Source: Rubrivivax sp. (GTDB taxonomy: Bacteria; Pseudomonadota; Gammaproteobacteria; Burkholderiales; Burkholderiaceae_C). Taken from it: DNA of 64,000 bases. Location: NCBI GenBank assembly GCA_019635315.1, contig JAHBZT010000003.1, positions 434,001 through 498,000 of the forward strand. Reading direction: 5' to 3'. The position numbers and the translations under genes were made by a program. Shown piece after piece: positions 8,987 to 16,949 of this stretch. The stretch's first letter is position 1. Each line of letters starts with the position of its first letter. The notes under the pieces are model-generated. The model saw only the letters and a program-made list of their open reading frames with translations. It did not search any database and was not told the DNA's origin.

Positions 8987-10939
8987 ATGAGTGCCGCGCC
9001 CCTCACGTGGTGGCATCGCCTGGACCGCGCGCTGGCGCGTTTGCGCCCCTGGCGCGAGCCGCTGTCGCTGCTGGTCGACGCGCTGGTGGTGGCCGCCTGC
9101 TGGAACATCACCTACCTGTTCCGCCTGGGCTTCGAGCGCTGGATCAGCGCGCGCGCCGACTACGACCCCTGGGTGATGCTGGGCGTGATCGGCGCCTACC
9201 TGCTGGCCAGCGTGCTGATGAAGGTGCCGCAGAGCATGTGGCGCTTCAGCGGCTTCGGCGAGGTGCAGCGCCTGCTGCTGGCCTGCGTGCTGGCCGGCAG
9301 CGTGTCGGCCGCGGTCGTGATGGGCCTGGGCCTGGTCAAGGTCCCGCGCGCGGTGCTGGCGCTGCACCCGGTGGTCACGCTGATGGGGCTGGCGGTGGTG
9401 CGCATCCTGTACCGCATGACCTACGAGCATGCGCGTTCGCGCATCGCCGGCGCCGGCGGCGAGGTGCGGCGCGCGCTGGTGCTGGGCGCCGGCGAGGCGG
9501 CGCGGCTCCTGCTGGCCGGGCTGCAGGGCCAGGGCTGGAATGTGCTGGGACTGCTGGACGACGACCCGGCCAAGCAGCGCGCGCGCATCGCCGGCGTGCC
9601 GGTGCTGGGGCCGCTGGACGCGCTGACGCGCGAAGGCGGCATCGACGCCGCGCTGTGCGCGAGCGTCACCCACGTCATCGTCGCGATGCCCGCGGCCAGC
9701 GCGGCGCAGCGCAAGCGGGCGCTGGCCATCGCGGCCGGCTTCGGCCGTCCGGTGCTGACGGTGCCCAGCGCGGCGGAACTGCGCGAGGGCCGCGGCCGCG
9801 TCGAGCGGCTGCGCGACATCGAGCCCGAGGACCTGCTGGGCCGCGAGCCGGTGCTGCTGGACGAGGCCGGCGTCGGCCCCGTGGTGCAGGGGCGCACCGT
9901 GCTCGTCACCGGCGCCGGCGGCAGCATCGGCAGCGAACTGTGCCGCCAGCTGGCGCGGCTGGCACCGGCGCGCCTGGTGCTGGTGGAGCTGAGCGAGTTC
10001 AACCTCTACACGATCGAGCAGGAACTGGCGGCCACGCACCCGGCACTGCCGCTGGTACCGCTGATCGGCGACGTCAAGGACCTGGCGCAGATGCGCGCGA
10101 TCTTCGCGCAGTGGCGGCCGCAGCTGGTGTTCCATGCCGCGGCCTACAAGCATGTGCCGCTGATGGAGAACCACAACGCCGCCGCCGCACTGCGCAACAA
10201 CACGCTGGGCACCTACCACGCCGCGCTGGCGGCGGCCGAGGCGGGCGCGGAGCGCTTCGTGCTGATCAGCACCGACAAGGCGGTCAACCCGACCAACGTG
10301 ATGGGCGCCACCAAGCGCGCGGCCGAGATGGTCATCAGCCAGATGGCGACCCGGCACCCTGGCACGCGCTTCATGGCGGTGCGCTTCGGCAACGTGCTGG
10401 GCAGCAGCGGCAGCGTGATCCCGAAGTTCAAGGAGCAGATCGCCGCCGGCGGCCCGGTGACGGTGACGCACCCGGAGATCATCCGCTACTTCATGACCAT
10501 CCCCGAGGCCGTGCGCCTGGTGCTGCAGGCCGCCGCGATCGGCGAGAGCGGCCAGGTGCTGGTGCTGGACATGGGCGAGCCGGTGAAGATCGTCGACCTG
10601 GCGAAGGAACTGATCCGGCTGGCCGGGCACGCGCCCGAGGAGATCGGGATCGAGTTCACGGGGCTCAGGCCGGGGGAGAAGCTGTACGAGGAGTTGCTGG
10701 CGGACAGCGAGGAGACGGTGGCGACGGGGGTGGCGCGGGTGAGGGTGGCCAGGCTGGGCGCCGCCAGCGCAGGTGCCGAGGCCTTGCTGGCGTACCTGGC
10801 CACCGCCGCCGTGCAGGCGGGCACGCTGGACGACGCGGCCGCGCGCGAGCGGCTTCAGGCGTTCGTGGCCGAATACGCCCCGCCGGCCGTCCGGTCGACG
10901 CGACCGGGCACGCCAGTCGCGACTGCGCCCGGACGGTAG
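8987..10939 (+). CDS. Membrane-bound nucleotide-sugar 4,6-dehydratase (PglF/WbpM/CapD family)
   Basis: This 650-residue enzyme converts a UDP-N-acetylhexosamine to the 4-keto-6-deoxy form. Four N-terminal membrane helices (about 25-145) are followed by a first Rossmann domain (RRALVLGAGEAARLLLAGLQ, 161-180) and the catalytic SDR domain, with TGAGGSIG at 308-315. HAAAYKHVPLMENH and STDKAVNPTNVMGATKR are signatures of this family, in which a Met (M439) stands where most SDRs have the catalytic Tyr and K443 follows. It closes the plus-strand operon. A GAGAAT hexamer 9 bases before the ATG could be an internal promoter. A degenerate copy of its 3' end lies downstream at 11134-11400. Confidence 0.93.
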   Translation: MSAAPLTWWHRLDRALARLRPWREPLSLLVDALVVAACWNITYLFRLGFERWISARADYDPWVMLGVIGAYLLASVLMKVPQSMWRFSGFGEVQRLLLACVLAGSVSAAVVMGLGLVKVPRAVLALHPVVTLMGLAVVRILYRMTYEHARSRIAGAGGEVRRALVLGAGEAARLLLAGLQGQGWNVLGLLDDDPAKQRARIAGVPVLGPLDALTREGGIDAALCASVTHVIVAMPAASAAQRKRALAIAAGFGRPVLTVPSAAELREGRGRVERLRDIEPEDLLGREPVLLDEAGVGPVVQGRTVLVTGAGGSIGSELCRQLARLAPARLVLVELSEFNLYTIEQELAATHPALPLVPLIGDVKDLAQMRAIFAQWRPQLVFHAAAYKHVPLMENHNAAAALRNNTLGTYHAALAAAEAGAERFVLISTDKAVNPTNVMGATKRAAEMVISQMATRHPGTRFMAVRFGNVLGSSGSVIPKFKEQIAAGGPVTVTHPEIIRYFMTIPEAVRLVLQAAAIGESGQVLVLDMGEPVKIVDLAKELIRLAGHAPEEIGIEFTGLRPGEKLYEELLADSEETVATGVARVRVARLGAASAGAEALLAYLATAAVQAGTLDDAAARERLQAFVAEYAPPAVRSTRPGTPVATAPGR

Positions 10940-11041
10940 GCCGGCCCGGTGTTGCGCACGCGGCGATAAAGCTGGTTCATTAACGTTGCTATTGATCGCT
11001 CGGCGATCCAAATGCGACCATGTTGTCGCTTGTCCTCCAGA

Positions 11042-11058
11042 CGGCCGTCTAGCGCCGG
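11042..11058 (+). repeat. Imperfect direct repeat, left copy
   Basis: An exact 13-base block, GCCGTCTAGCGCC at 11044-11056, recurs at 11536-11548. Extending both ways gives AC(G/A)GCCGTCTAGCGCC(G/A)GC with two mismatches. The pair brackets the ATPase and dehydratase fragments, which suggests a duplication or insertion boundary. Confidence 0.6.
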
Positions 11059-11128
11059 CTGGCCGCCTCGCCAGCCGTCGTGCTGCTGGGTCCGCGCCAG
11101 GTCGGCAAGACGACGCTGGCGCTCTCGG
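11053..11128 (+). pseudogene. Fragment of an AAA ATPase N-terminus (DUF4143-type)
   Basis: In the frame from 11053 the DNA encodes RRLAASPAVVLLGPRQV followed by GKTTLALS. This is the Walker A region (GPRQVGKTT) of the bacterial AAA ATPases that carry a C-terminal DUF4143 domain, where the P-loop sits about 20-30 residues from the start. Nothing of the remaining 350 or so residues follows: within a few codons the sequence becomes a copy of the dehydratase gene. A TAG stop lies just before the frame. It is best read as a remnant left by recombination. The family assignment rests on this short, well conserved segment. Confidence 0.6.
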
Positions 11129-11133
11129 TAGCT

Positions 11134-11400
11134 CCGCGGCCATCGGCGAGAGCGGGCAGGTGCTGATGCTGGACATGGGCGGGCCGGTGAAGCTCGTCGA
11201 ACGACGAATTGGCTGATCCGGCTGACGGGCCATGCGCGCCGGAGGGCAGAGGGATCGAGATCACGGGGCTCAGGCCGAGGGAGAAGCTGCACGAGGGTTT
11301 GGTGGCGGACGGCGAGGAGACGGTGGCAACGGGGGTGGCGCGGTTGAGGGTGTCGAGGCTGGGCGCCGGCAGACCATGTGCCGAGGAGTCGCTGGCCCAG
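11134..11400 (+). pseudogene. Degenerate duplicate of the 3' part of the 4,6-dehydratase gene
   Basis: This segment aligns with 10530-10796 of the upstream dehydratase gene at an offset of about 604 bases. The copy reads AIGESGQVLMLDMGGPVKLV in one frame, hits a TGA near 11214-11216, and continues in another frame as IEITGLRPREKLHEGLVADG. The intact gene reads AIGESGQVLVLDMGEPVKIV and IEFTGLRPGEKLYEELLADS. Small insertions and deletions in the middle break the frame, so it cannot make the enzyme. It begins directly after the ATPase fragment. It may be the scar of a lost second dehydratase gene or of a partial tandem duplication. Confidence 0.8.
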
Positions 11401-11466
11401 AACGGCAGGCTTCCCCAAGGCCCCGGGGGGTCAACCCGGGCTTGCATGGGAGCCGTGAGGCGATGC

Positions 11467-11491
11467 GCGGACATCTCCAATGGATGTCCGC
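11467..11491. other. Perfect 9-bp inverted repeat in the junction
   Basis: GCGGACATC (11467-11475) and GATGTCCGC (11483-11491) pair perfectly around a 7-base loop. No T-run follows. It lies between the dehydratase copy and the right direct repeat and may be the end of a lost element or a weak terminator. Confidence 0.4.
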
Positions 11492-11533
11492 TACCGCAAC
11501 GGTTGGGGCGGCCCGATCCACCGCCAGCGATGA

Positions 11534-11550
11534 CAGCCGTCTAGCGCCAG
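11534..11550 (+). repeat. Imperfect direct repeat, right copy
   Basis: This is the second copy of the GCCGTCTAGCGCC block (11536-11548), 492 bases after the first and with two mismatches over about 17 bases. See the left copy at 11042. Confidence 0.6.
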
Positions 11551-11579
11551 CCCTCGAACTCCCCCGTGACCTCATGTCC

Positions 11580-11612
11580 CGTACCGATGCTGCTGTCCGT
11601 ACACTCGGTACG
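11580..11612 (+). promoter_or_regulatory. Inverted repeat overlapping a TACACT hexamer upstream of the beta-helix gene
   Basis: CGTACCGA (11580-11587) and TCGGTACG (11605-11612) are perfect inverted repeats 17 bases apart. TACACT at 11600-11605, a plausible -10 box, overlaps the right arm. The arrangement resembles an operator over a promoter about 120 bases before the start codon. No -35 box is obvious. Confidence 0.35.
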
Positions 11613-11733
11613 AAGTCTGCTCGGTGGGTGCAAGGGGGCGGGAGATCGCGACCTGCGGGTGTGGATCGGGGCCGCAGCCCACGACCATGTCGACATCACG
11701 GTGCCACGCGCTGCTGGCGAAAGGGGCAAGGGA

Positions 11734-13311
11734 ATGGCATTCTCGAACAGCAGACGAACCTCGGCCGTCGCGCTCGGTTCATTGCTCGGCGCCACGCTGA
11801 GCCTGCCCCGCCATGCTGCTTCACAAGGCCCGGGAAGTCCTCGCTCGCTCGAGGGGGCGTGGGCGGCATTGGCAGCGCAAGCCTACGGTACGAGCATCGT
11901 GTCGCATGGCGCCGATCCCAGCGGTGCCACCCCCAGCGACGCGGCCCTGGATGCGGCTGTGGCTGCAGCGCCGAGCAGTTCGGGTGGCTACGGTGGGTTG
12001 GTCTACATCCCGCCCGGCAGGTATCTCTTCAAACTGCCGCACGTGATCAGCCGGCAGCGCGTACACGTCGTCGGTGCCGGTCAGTGGGCGACGACACTCG
12101 TCTATCGACCTTCCGATGACCACACGGCGTTCCTGACCTACTCCGCCGGCGCATCCATCTCCAACGAATGTTCGCTGCGAGACTTGACCGTCTTCTCGGA
12201 CGACGCGACCCATACCAAGACGGCGATCAGAGCGGTGGACACGTCGGCTCTTTCGGTTCGAAACGTACGTGTCACGGGCACGGTCAGGTCGCTGCGGTCG
12301 CTCTGTTGGGGTGGTGGTCGTTCCGGCTCGATCGCGCTGCACATGCTGGGACGCGAGGCGACCGACATATCGAACTTCTACGCATACGCCGATCGCCCGA
12401 TCCTTCTGGACCGAAACCCGAACATGAGCGGGCGGCAGGCCATCGATTGCGACCATGCACACTTCTGCAACCTCTATCTCTATGCCACGCAACACCCGTG
12501 CATCGAAGCCGTATCCGGCCTAAACCTCACCAACGCGACCTTCGATGGCTACCAGGCATGGGTAGGCGGTACCCACGGCTTCTATTGGGCCGACTCAGCC
12601 AGCACGTCGGTGAGCGTTAACCTGCGCTTTGCGAATGTGCGCTTGGAGCAAGGTGTGGATCGCGGCGCATACTCGTTTTACATCGCCCGCTCGGCAAACA
12701 TGGCTATGCTGAGTTTCCTGAACATTCGAAACGACCCGGGGCGTCGCGGTTGGTTCTTGCGCAACTGCAGCGATGTCCGGCTCGAAAGCACGGTGCACGA
12801 AGGCCCGACGCTGGCGCTCGACGTTGACGCCAGCGTGCGTCGACTCTCGGGCACCAATACCTTCTGGCAAGCAGGCACGACCGCCAGCCTGGGCGGGCAG
12901 AAGATGGTGTGGTCGACGCCAAAGTCCTTCAGCACAGCGGCACTGCCGCCGAACTTCGTCCTCGACGAGGCTGCCGGGCCTCAACTGAACGCAGAGACGG
13001 AAGCGCACCAGACCGGTCCGCAGCTGACCGTACCAGTGGACGGCACGATCGAGCTCGGAGTTTCCGGCACCGTCGGCTTTCTCACCATCGACACCCACGA
13101 GAACGTGGGCGCCATCTTTCACCTGAACGGCACCGCCAACACGGTGAGTCGGGGTCTCGAGTCGGCAGCGGGACTCTTCTCGACCACCAAGGACACCCCG
13201 AATTCGGTGAACATCTACTTCGAAGCGGGTCGATATCTGCTGCAGAACAAGAGAGGATCAAGTCTTCGATTGCGGATCGGCCGCCCGGGTGGGTCGTTCA
13301 CCCCTCTTTAG
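11734..13311 (+). CDS. Secreted right-handed beta-helix protein, pectate-lyase-3 type
   Basis: This is a predicted exported protein of 525 residues. The ATG at 11734 follows a purine-rich ribosome site and opens a signal peptide, SRRTSAVALGSLLGATLSLP, ending near AASQ; the twin arginine makes Tat export possible but Sec is equally likely. Residues about 53-125 carry the classic entry to the pectate-lyase/tailspike fold: VSHGADPSG, VYIPPGRYLF and VVGAGQWATTLVY. A run of beta-helix coils follows. Such folds usually bind or cut polysaccharides, so a lyase, hydrolase or epimerase acting on the local glycan is a fair guess. Codon use is visibly less GC-rich than in neighbours, suggesting transfer. 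The catalytic residues are not identifiable. Confidence 0.75.
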   Translation: MAFSNSRRTSAVALGSLLGATLSLPRHAASQGPGSPRSLEGAWAALAAQAYGTSIVSHGADPSGATPSDAALDAAVAAAPSSSGGYGGLVYIPPGRYLFKLPHVISRQRVHVVGAGQWATTLVYRPSDDHTAFLTYSAGASISNECSLRDLTVFSDDATHTKTAIRAVDTSALSVRNVRVTGTVRSLRSLCWGGGRSGSIALHMLGREATDISNFYAYADRPILLDRNPNMSGRQAIDCDHAHFCNLYLYATQHPCIEAVSGLNLTNATFDGYQAWVGGTHGFYWADSASTSVSVNLRFANVRLEQGVDRGAYSFYIARSANMAMLSFLNIRNDPGRRGWFLRNCSDVRLESTVHEGPTLALDVDASVRRLSGTNTFWQAGTTASLGGQKMVWSTPKSFSTAALPPNFVLDEAAGPQLNAETEAHQTGPQLTVPVDGTIELGVSGTVGFLTIDTHENVGAIFHLNGTANTVSRGLESAAGLFSTTKDTPNSVNIYFEAGRYLLQNKRGSSLRLRIGRPGGSFTPL

Positions 13312-13627
13312 GGTCCATGACCTCCCTCGTGGGGCTCGCCGCAGCGCCCATCCGCCGTGCAGGCGGTGACCAGGACTTGGTCCTCTTGCCGTGGCAGGTC
13401 GCGCGTGCGACGACGACACCCATCGCTGACTTCGTTGCAGGCAACCGCTGCGCGGCTGACAGACGGACAGGAGCGCATTGACTCGGCCGCATTGGCTGAA
13501 CGTCCGGCTCGAGCGCCACACCGGGTCGCGTGCGTGCTCTGCATGTGCGGCTGGCCAGTCGCGGTCCACGGGGCTTGGCGATGGACCGACTGCGAACCAG
13601 GCCTGCCGAGGGGCAGGCGCATCGCCA
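13312..13627. other. Convergent intergenic region without a gene
   Basis: This is the gap between the ends of the beta-helix gene and of the lipoprotein gene on the opposite strand. Short open frames exist but none resembles a protein. A hairpin, GCCTGCC and GGCAGGC around GAGG (13601-13618), lies just beyond the lipoprotein stop and may be a weak terminator for the minus-strand operon. Nothing else is seen. Confidence 0.5.
13601..13618 (-). terminator. Possible weak terminator of the minus-strand glycan operon
   Basis: A 7-bp perfect stem (GCCTGCC/GGCAGGC, 4-base loop) stands 10 bases past the stop codon of the last gene of the operon. There is no T-run on the minus strand, so intrinsic termination would be inefficient. 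Confidence 0.3.
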
Positions 13628-15706
13628 TCAGATCGACGACGGGCGCGTCTGCAGGGTCAGTCCATCGAGTGCCGGTCCGTACACCTGAAAGGTCAAGTCC
13701 TCAGTTGCCGCCACGAAGTGCGGGTTCACCGCGAGTACGAGCGTGATGCCCGACTCGCCGACCTCATGCACCTCGATCTCGCTGATCGGGGCATCCGGGG
13801 AGCGGGCCCACCATGACTCCATGGTCGGCTGGATGCCGTCGCTGCCAATGGTCATCCGCTCACCCAGGCGGCTGCTGATCACGCCGCTGCCAGTCACGTC
13901 GACCAGCACCAAGCCCAGCGGCAGGGTGCCGCTGAAGCCGGGAGGCAGCCACACTCGCAGCGTTGCAAGTTCGACGCGCGCGTCGGTCTGAAAGCCCTGG
14001 ACGAGAACGCGGGAGCGACGGTCGAGTTCGAGCCTGCCCCCGGGAGGGATCCAGATGTCTGGCTGCAGCGTGTTGGACAGTGCGTCCATGAACCACGCTT
14101 CGGGGCGGTTGTCCGCTGCGGAGCCGTAGATCTCCAGCAGCAGCGAAGGGTCGAAGAAGCCCTCGGTCGGGCTGGCGCGCTGTTTGCCCTGCAGAAGAAT
14201 CGTTGGGTCTGCTTCGATGTCGCGCACGTTCGCCACGGCGCCGTTCGGCAGCAGGTAGTGAACCTTCAGGTCGGGGTCGTACATCTCCCAGCGGCCGTTG
14301 ACCTTGACCTCTGGGACGACATGGCCCTCCAGGACCATTACTCGCGACTCGTAGCCTAGCGACAACCATAGGAAGTGCAACACACTGGCCACGTCGTCGC
14401 ACAGGCCTGCGCCTATCGAGCGAAGGTACACGAGTGGATGGTGGAGCATGCGTCCGCCACTTATCGCGTAGTCGTGCCGGTGGCGCAGGCTGACATACCG
14501 CCATGCACGCGCGTGAAGCGGCTCGTCGGCGCGCTCGGCCGGGACGCTCAACAGATCCAGAAGCAGCGAGCCCGGGCCACCCAGCCGCGCGCCATTGAAG
14601 GACAAGCGAACCGCACGCGCCTCGGCAGCCTGGTTCACGACCGAGGCGGTCTTGCTCGGTCCGGCGAAGGGGACGCGGGTAGCCAGATACTGCTCGCGTG
14701 CGCCCGTTCGGTTGACCGTGGTCGCCACGAAGCTGCCGGCGTCGGCGTCCGCGGTTCGCACGGCGAGCAGGCTAGTCATGTTGGTGACGATCAAGTCGAT
14801 CGCCAGCGTCGACGCCGATCCTTGCCAGGGTTCGCCCAGGAGCGCCGGATCGGCCAGTTGCGGATACTCGCGCAACGCGACCGCCTTGCTCATCAAGGCG
14901 ACGAGATCGCCGAGCACCTGCACGCGAACGGACTCCAGGGCCGTCGCGACCGGATCGGCTGCGTGTCCTGGCCCCGAGCCGGCGATCCGACGCACCTCGG
15001 CCTCGACGCTGGGGGCCCAGACCGCCGCGGCCAGCTCGCATGCCTGGGCGAGAAGATCGCGGTGCTGCCGCACCTTGGTCGGCCACCATTCGTGCCCTGC
15101 CGTTGGTCGAAATCCGATGTCACGCAGCGCATCGATGTACGAGCCGACTGCGCGCTGCAGCATCGCATTGCGCTGGGCAGGCAGCGATGCCAGTTGGTCA
15201 TACGTGGGCGGGACGCTCGCACTCGTGACGCTGATACACGCATTGCCGACCATGCGTGCGATCTCGACACGCGATGCTGCATCGGGCAAGCCGGCGAGCG
15301 CAAACTGGTCCTGCAGTGTCGACAGCGGCGTCACCACGACGCTCGCCGACTCGCCCTCCAGCCTCGCGGACCGGATGACGGCCCGCCCTTGCCCTGCGCT
15401 CGAGTCCAGCGCTTCGACGCGCACACCGCGACGGACATTCGGAAACTGAAAGTGTCCGGCGGGGTCGCTCGGGGTCGAGCGTTGAAGTTCATGCCCGTCC
15501 TCGTCGTACTCGATCATCACGACATCGACGACGACGGGGTACAGCGTGCCCGACAAAGGCCGCTCGGCGGGTGCCGAGGGGCCGGTGCCACCCCCACCGC
15601 CACATCCTGCCAGGGCCGCAAGTACGACCCCCGGCAACAGAAGACGGAGCGGCCGGCGCCTGTGGAGACCGTGCAACCACTCGATCATTGCAGCCAGATC
15701 GTTCAC
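13628..15706 (-). CDS. Lipoprotein with transglutaminase-like domain (glycan operon)
   Basis: This is a 692-residue predicted lipoprotein. A basic N-terminus and hydrophobic core lead to the lipobox LAALAGC, with C35 the lipidated residue, then a Gly-rich linker. Residues about 50-130 look like a small beta-sandwich (LSGTLYPVVVDVV). The middle is helical. Residues 425-480 match a transglutaminase-like core: C436 in IGAGLCDDVASVLHF, H462 in EGHVVPEVKVNGRW, and D477 in MYDPD, with the spacing and order of the Cys-His-Asp triad. It is the last gene of the minus-strand operon, 118 bases after the 2-epimerase gene. The start is the GTG at 15706 or the ATG at 15688. Function is unknown; a peptide or glycan-linked amide is a possible substrate. 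Confidence 0.72.
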   Translation of the reverse strand: MNDLAAMIEWLHGLHRRRPLRLLLPGVVLAALAGCGGGGGTGPSAPAERPLSGTLYPVVVDVVMIEYDEDGHELQRSTPSDPAGHFQFPNVRRGVRVEALDSSAGQGRAVIRSARLEGESASVVVTPLSTLQDQFALAGLPDAASRVEIARMVGNACISVTSASVPPTYDQLASLPAQRNAMLQRAVGSYIDALRDIGFRPTAGHEWWPTKVRQHRDLLAQACELAAAVWAPSVEAEVRRIAGSGPGHAADPVATALESVRVQVLGDLVALMSKAVALREYPQLADPALLGEPWQGSASTLAIDLIVTNMTSLLAVRTADADAGSFVATTVNRTGAREQYLATRVPFAGPSKTASVVNQAAEARAVRLSFNGARLGGPGSLLLDLLSVPAERADEPLHARAWRYVSLRHRHDYAISGGRMLHHPLVYLRSIGAGLCDDVASVLHFLWLSLGYESRVMVLEGHVVPEVKVNGRWEMYDPDLKVHYLLPNGAVANVRDIEADPTILLQGKQRASPTEGFFDPSLLLEIYGSAADNRPEAWFMDALSNTLQPDIWIPPGGRLELDRRSRVLVQGFQTDARVELATLRVWLPPGFSGTLPLGLVLVDVTGSGVISSRLGERMTIGSDGIQPTMESWWARSPDAPISEIEVHEVGESGITLVLAVNPHFVAATEDLTFQVYGPALDGLTLQTRPSSI

Positions 15707-15824
15707 AACAGCTTACTCGGACTCAAATTCTACGGATCGCCTGCCGCTGCCCCATGCAATCAGAGGGCATTTCACCGCACATTTGTCGCCAGATGTTTCG
15801 GATTGCGCCGGTCCGCTCGACCTC

Positions 15825-16949
15825 TCAGTCTGCGCGCCAGACCCGTCGGCGCACGAAGTCCGCATAACTGACGATGATGCGAACGACCTTGTCCGAGACG
15901 TTGTCCGCGGCGTAGTCCCGTACCAGGCGCAGCAGTCGCGCCTGTGCGCGCGGCTGCTCGGCAAGGATGTCCAGGCCCTGCAGGACGCGCGGCAGGCTCA
16001 GGCCGACCAGCATCACCGCCGCCTCCTCGAAGCCCTCCGGGCGTTCATGGACCTCCCTCAGGTTGAGCGCAGGGAAGTTGAGGATGCTGGACTCCTCGGT
16101 GATCGTGCCGCTGTCCGACAACACGGCACGCGCGCTCGTCTGGAGCTTGATGTAGTCCAGGAAGCCGAAGGGCTTGTGAAACTGCACGAGGGGGTGCGCC
16201 GGCAGGGCCAGGTCCGCGATGCGCTTGCGCGTGCGCGGGTGCGTCGACACGACGACCGGCTCGCCGTAACGCCCGGCGACACCATTGAGGATGTCGAACA
16301 GACGCGCGAGGTTCCTCGGTGAGTCCACGTTCTCCTCACGGTGCGCGCTGACAACGATGTACTTCAGCGGCTCGAGGCCCAGGCCTGCAAGAACGGTCGA
16401 AGCCTCGATCCGCGTCTGGTGGCGTGCCAGGACCTCACGCATCGGGCTGCCCGTGCAGATCACCTGGTCTGGCGGCAGGCCTTCCCGCAGAAGGTACTCG
16501 CGTGCGATCTCGCTGTAAGTCAGGTTGATGTCCGCGATGTGGTCGACGATCCTGCGGTTGATCTCCTCGGGAACGCGGAAGTCAAAACAGCGGTTGCCGG
16601 CCTCCATGTGGAAGATCGGCACCTTGCGGCGCTTGGCCGCGATTGCCGCCAAGGCGCTGTTCGTGTCGCCCAGGATGAGCAGCGCCTCGGGCTGGACCTG
16701 CTCGAGCACGCGATCGGCGGCGATGATGACCTGCCCTATGGTCTGCGCCGCATTGGCACCTGCTGCCTCCAGGAAGTGGTCCGGCCGGCGCAGGCCGAGG
16801 TCTCTGAAGAAGACCTCGTTGAGCTCGTAGTCGTAGTTCTGACCGGTGTGCACGAGGGTGTGCTCGCAGTACCGGTCCAGCTTGGCGATCACGCAGGACA
16901 GCCGGATGATCTCCGGCCGCGTGCCGACGATGGTCATCACCTTAAGCAT
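15825..16949 (-). CDS. UDP-N-acetylglucosamine 2-epimerase family enzyme (WbjD/FnlC/WbvD-like)
   Basis: This 374-residue non-hydrolysing 2-epimerase acts on a UDP-N-acetyl-amino sugar in the cytoplasm. Family motifs are all present: TIVGTRPEIIRL at the start, HTGQNYDYELN, ILGDTNSALAA, HMEAGNRCFDFRVPEEINRR, VVSAHREENVD and LSDSGTITEESSIL. The phrase HMEAGNRCFD is typical of the branch that works with FnlA-type dehydratases rather than of WecB proper. Its start overlaps the dehydratase gene stop by eight bases. With the two genes before it, it would complete UDP-L-FucNAc or UDP-L-QuiNAc synthesis. Confidence 0.9.
   Translation of the reverse strand: MLKVMTIVGTRPEIIRLSCVIAKLDRYCEHTLVHTGQNYDYELNEVFFRDLGLRRPDHFLEAAGANAAQTIGQVIIAADRVLEQVQPEALLILGDTNSALAAIAAKRRKVPIFHMEAGNRCFDFRVPEEINRRIVDHIADINLTYSEIAREYLLREGLPPDQVICTGSPMREVLARHQTRIEASTVLAGLGLEPLKYIVVSAHREENVDSPRNLARLFDILNGVAGRYGEPVVVSTHPRTRKRIADLALPAHPLVQFHKPFGFLDYIKLQTSARAVLSDSGTITEESSILNFPALNLREVHERPEGFEEAAVMLVGLSLPRVLQGLDILAEQPRAQARLLRLVRDYAADNVSDKVVRIIVSYADFVRRRVWRAD

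Larger units (their letters stand above)
10940..11733. other. Gene-free junction with coding debris between two glycan operons
   Basis: These 794 bases have no convincing intact gene. They hold a P-loop ATPase fragment, a frameshifted duplicate of the preceding dehydratase's 3' end, an imperfect direct repeat bracketing both, two stem-loops, and upstream sequence of the beta-helix gene. The first 100 bases show nothing recognisable. Confidence 0.7.

Noticed and set aside
11566-11733. In-frame N-terminal extension of the beta-helix protein
   Set aside because: Adding these 56 codons would bury the signal peptide inside the chain; the ATG at 11734 has a better ribosome site.
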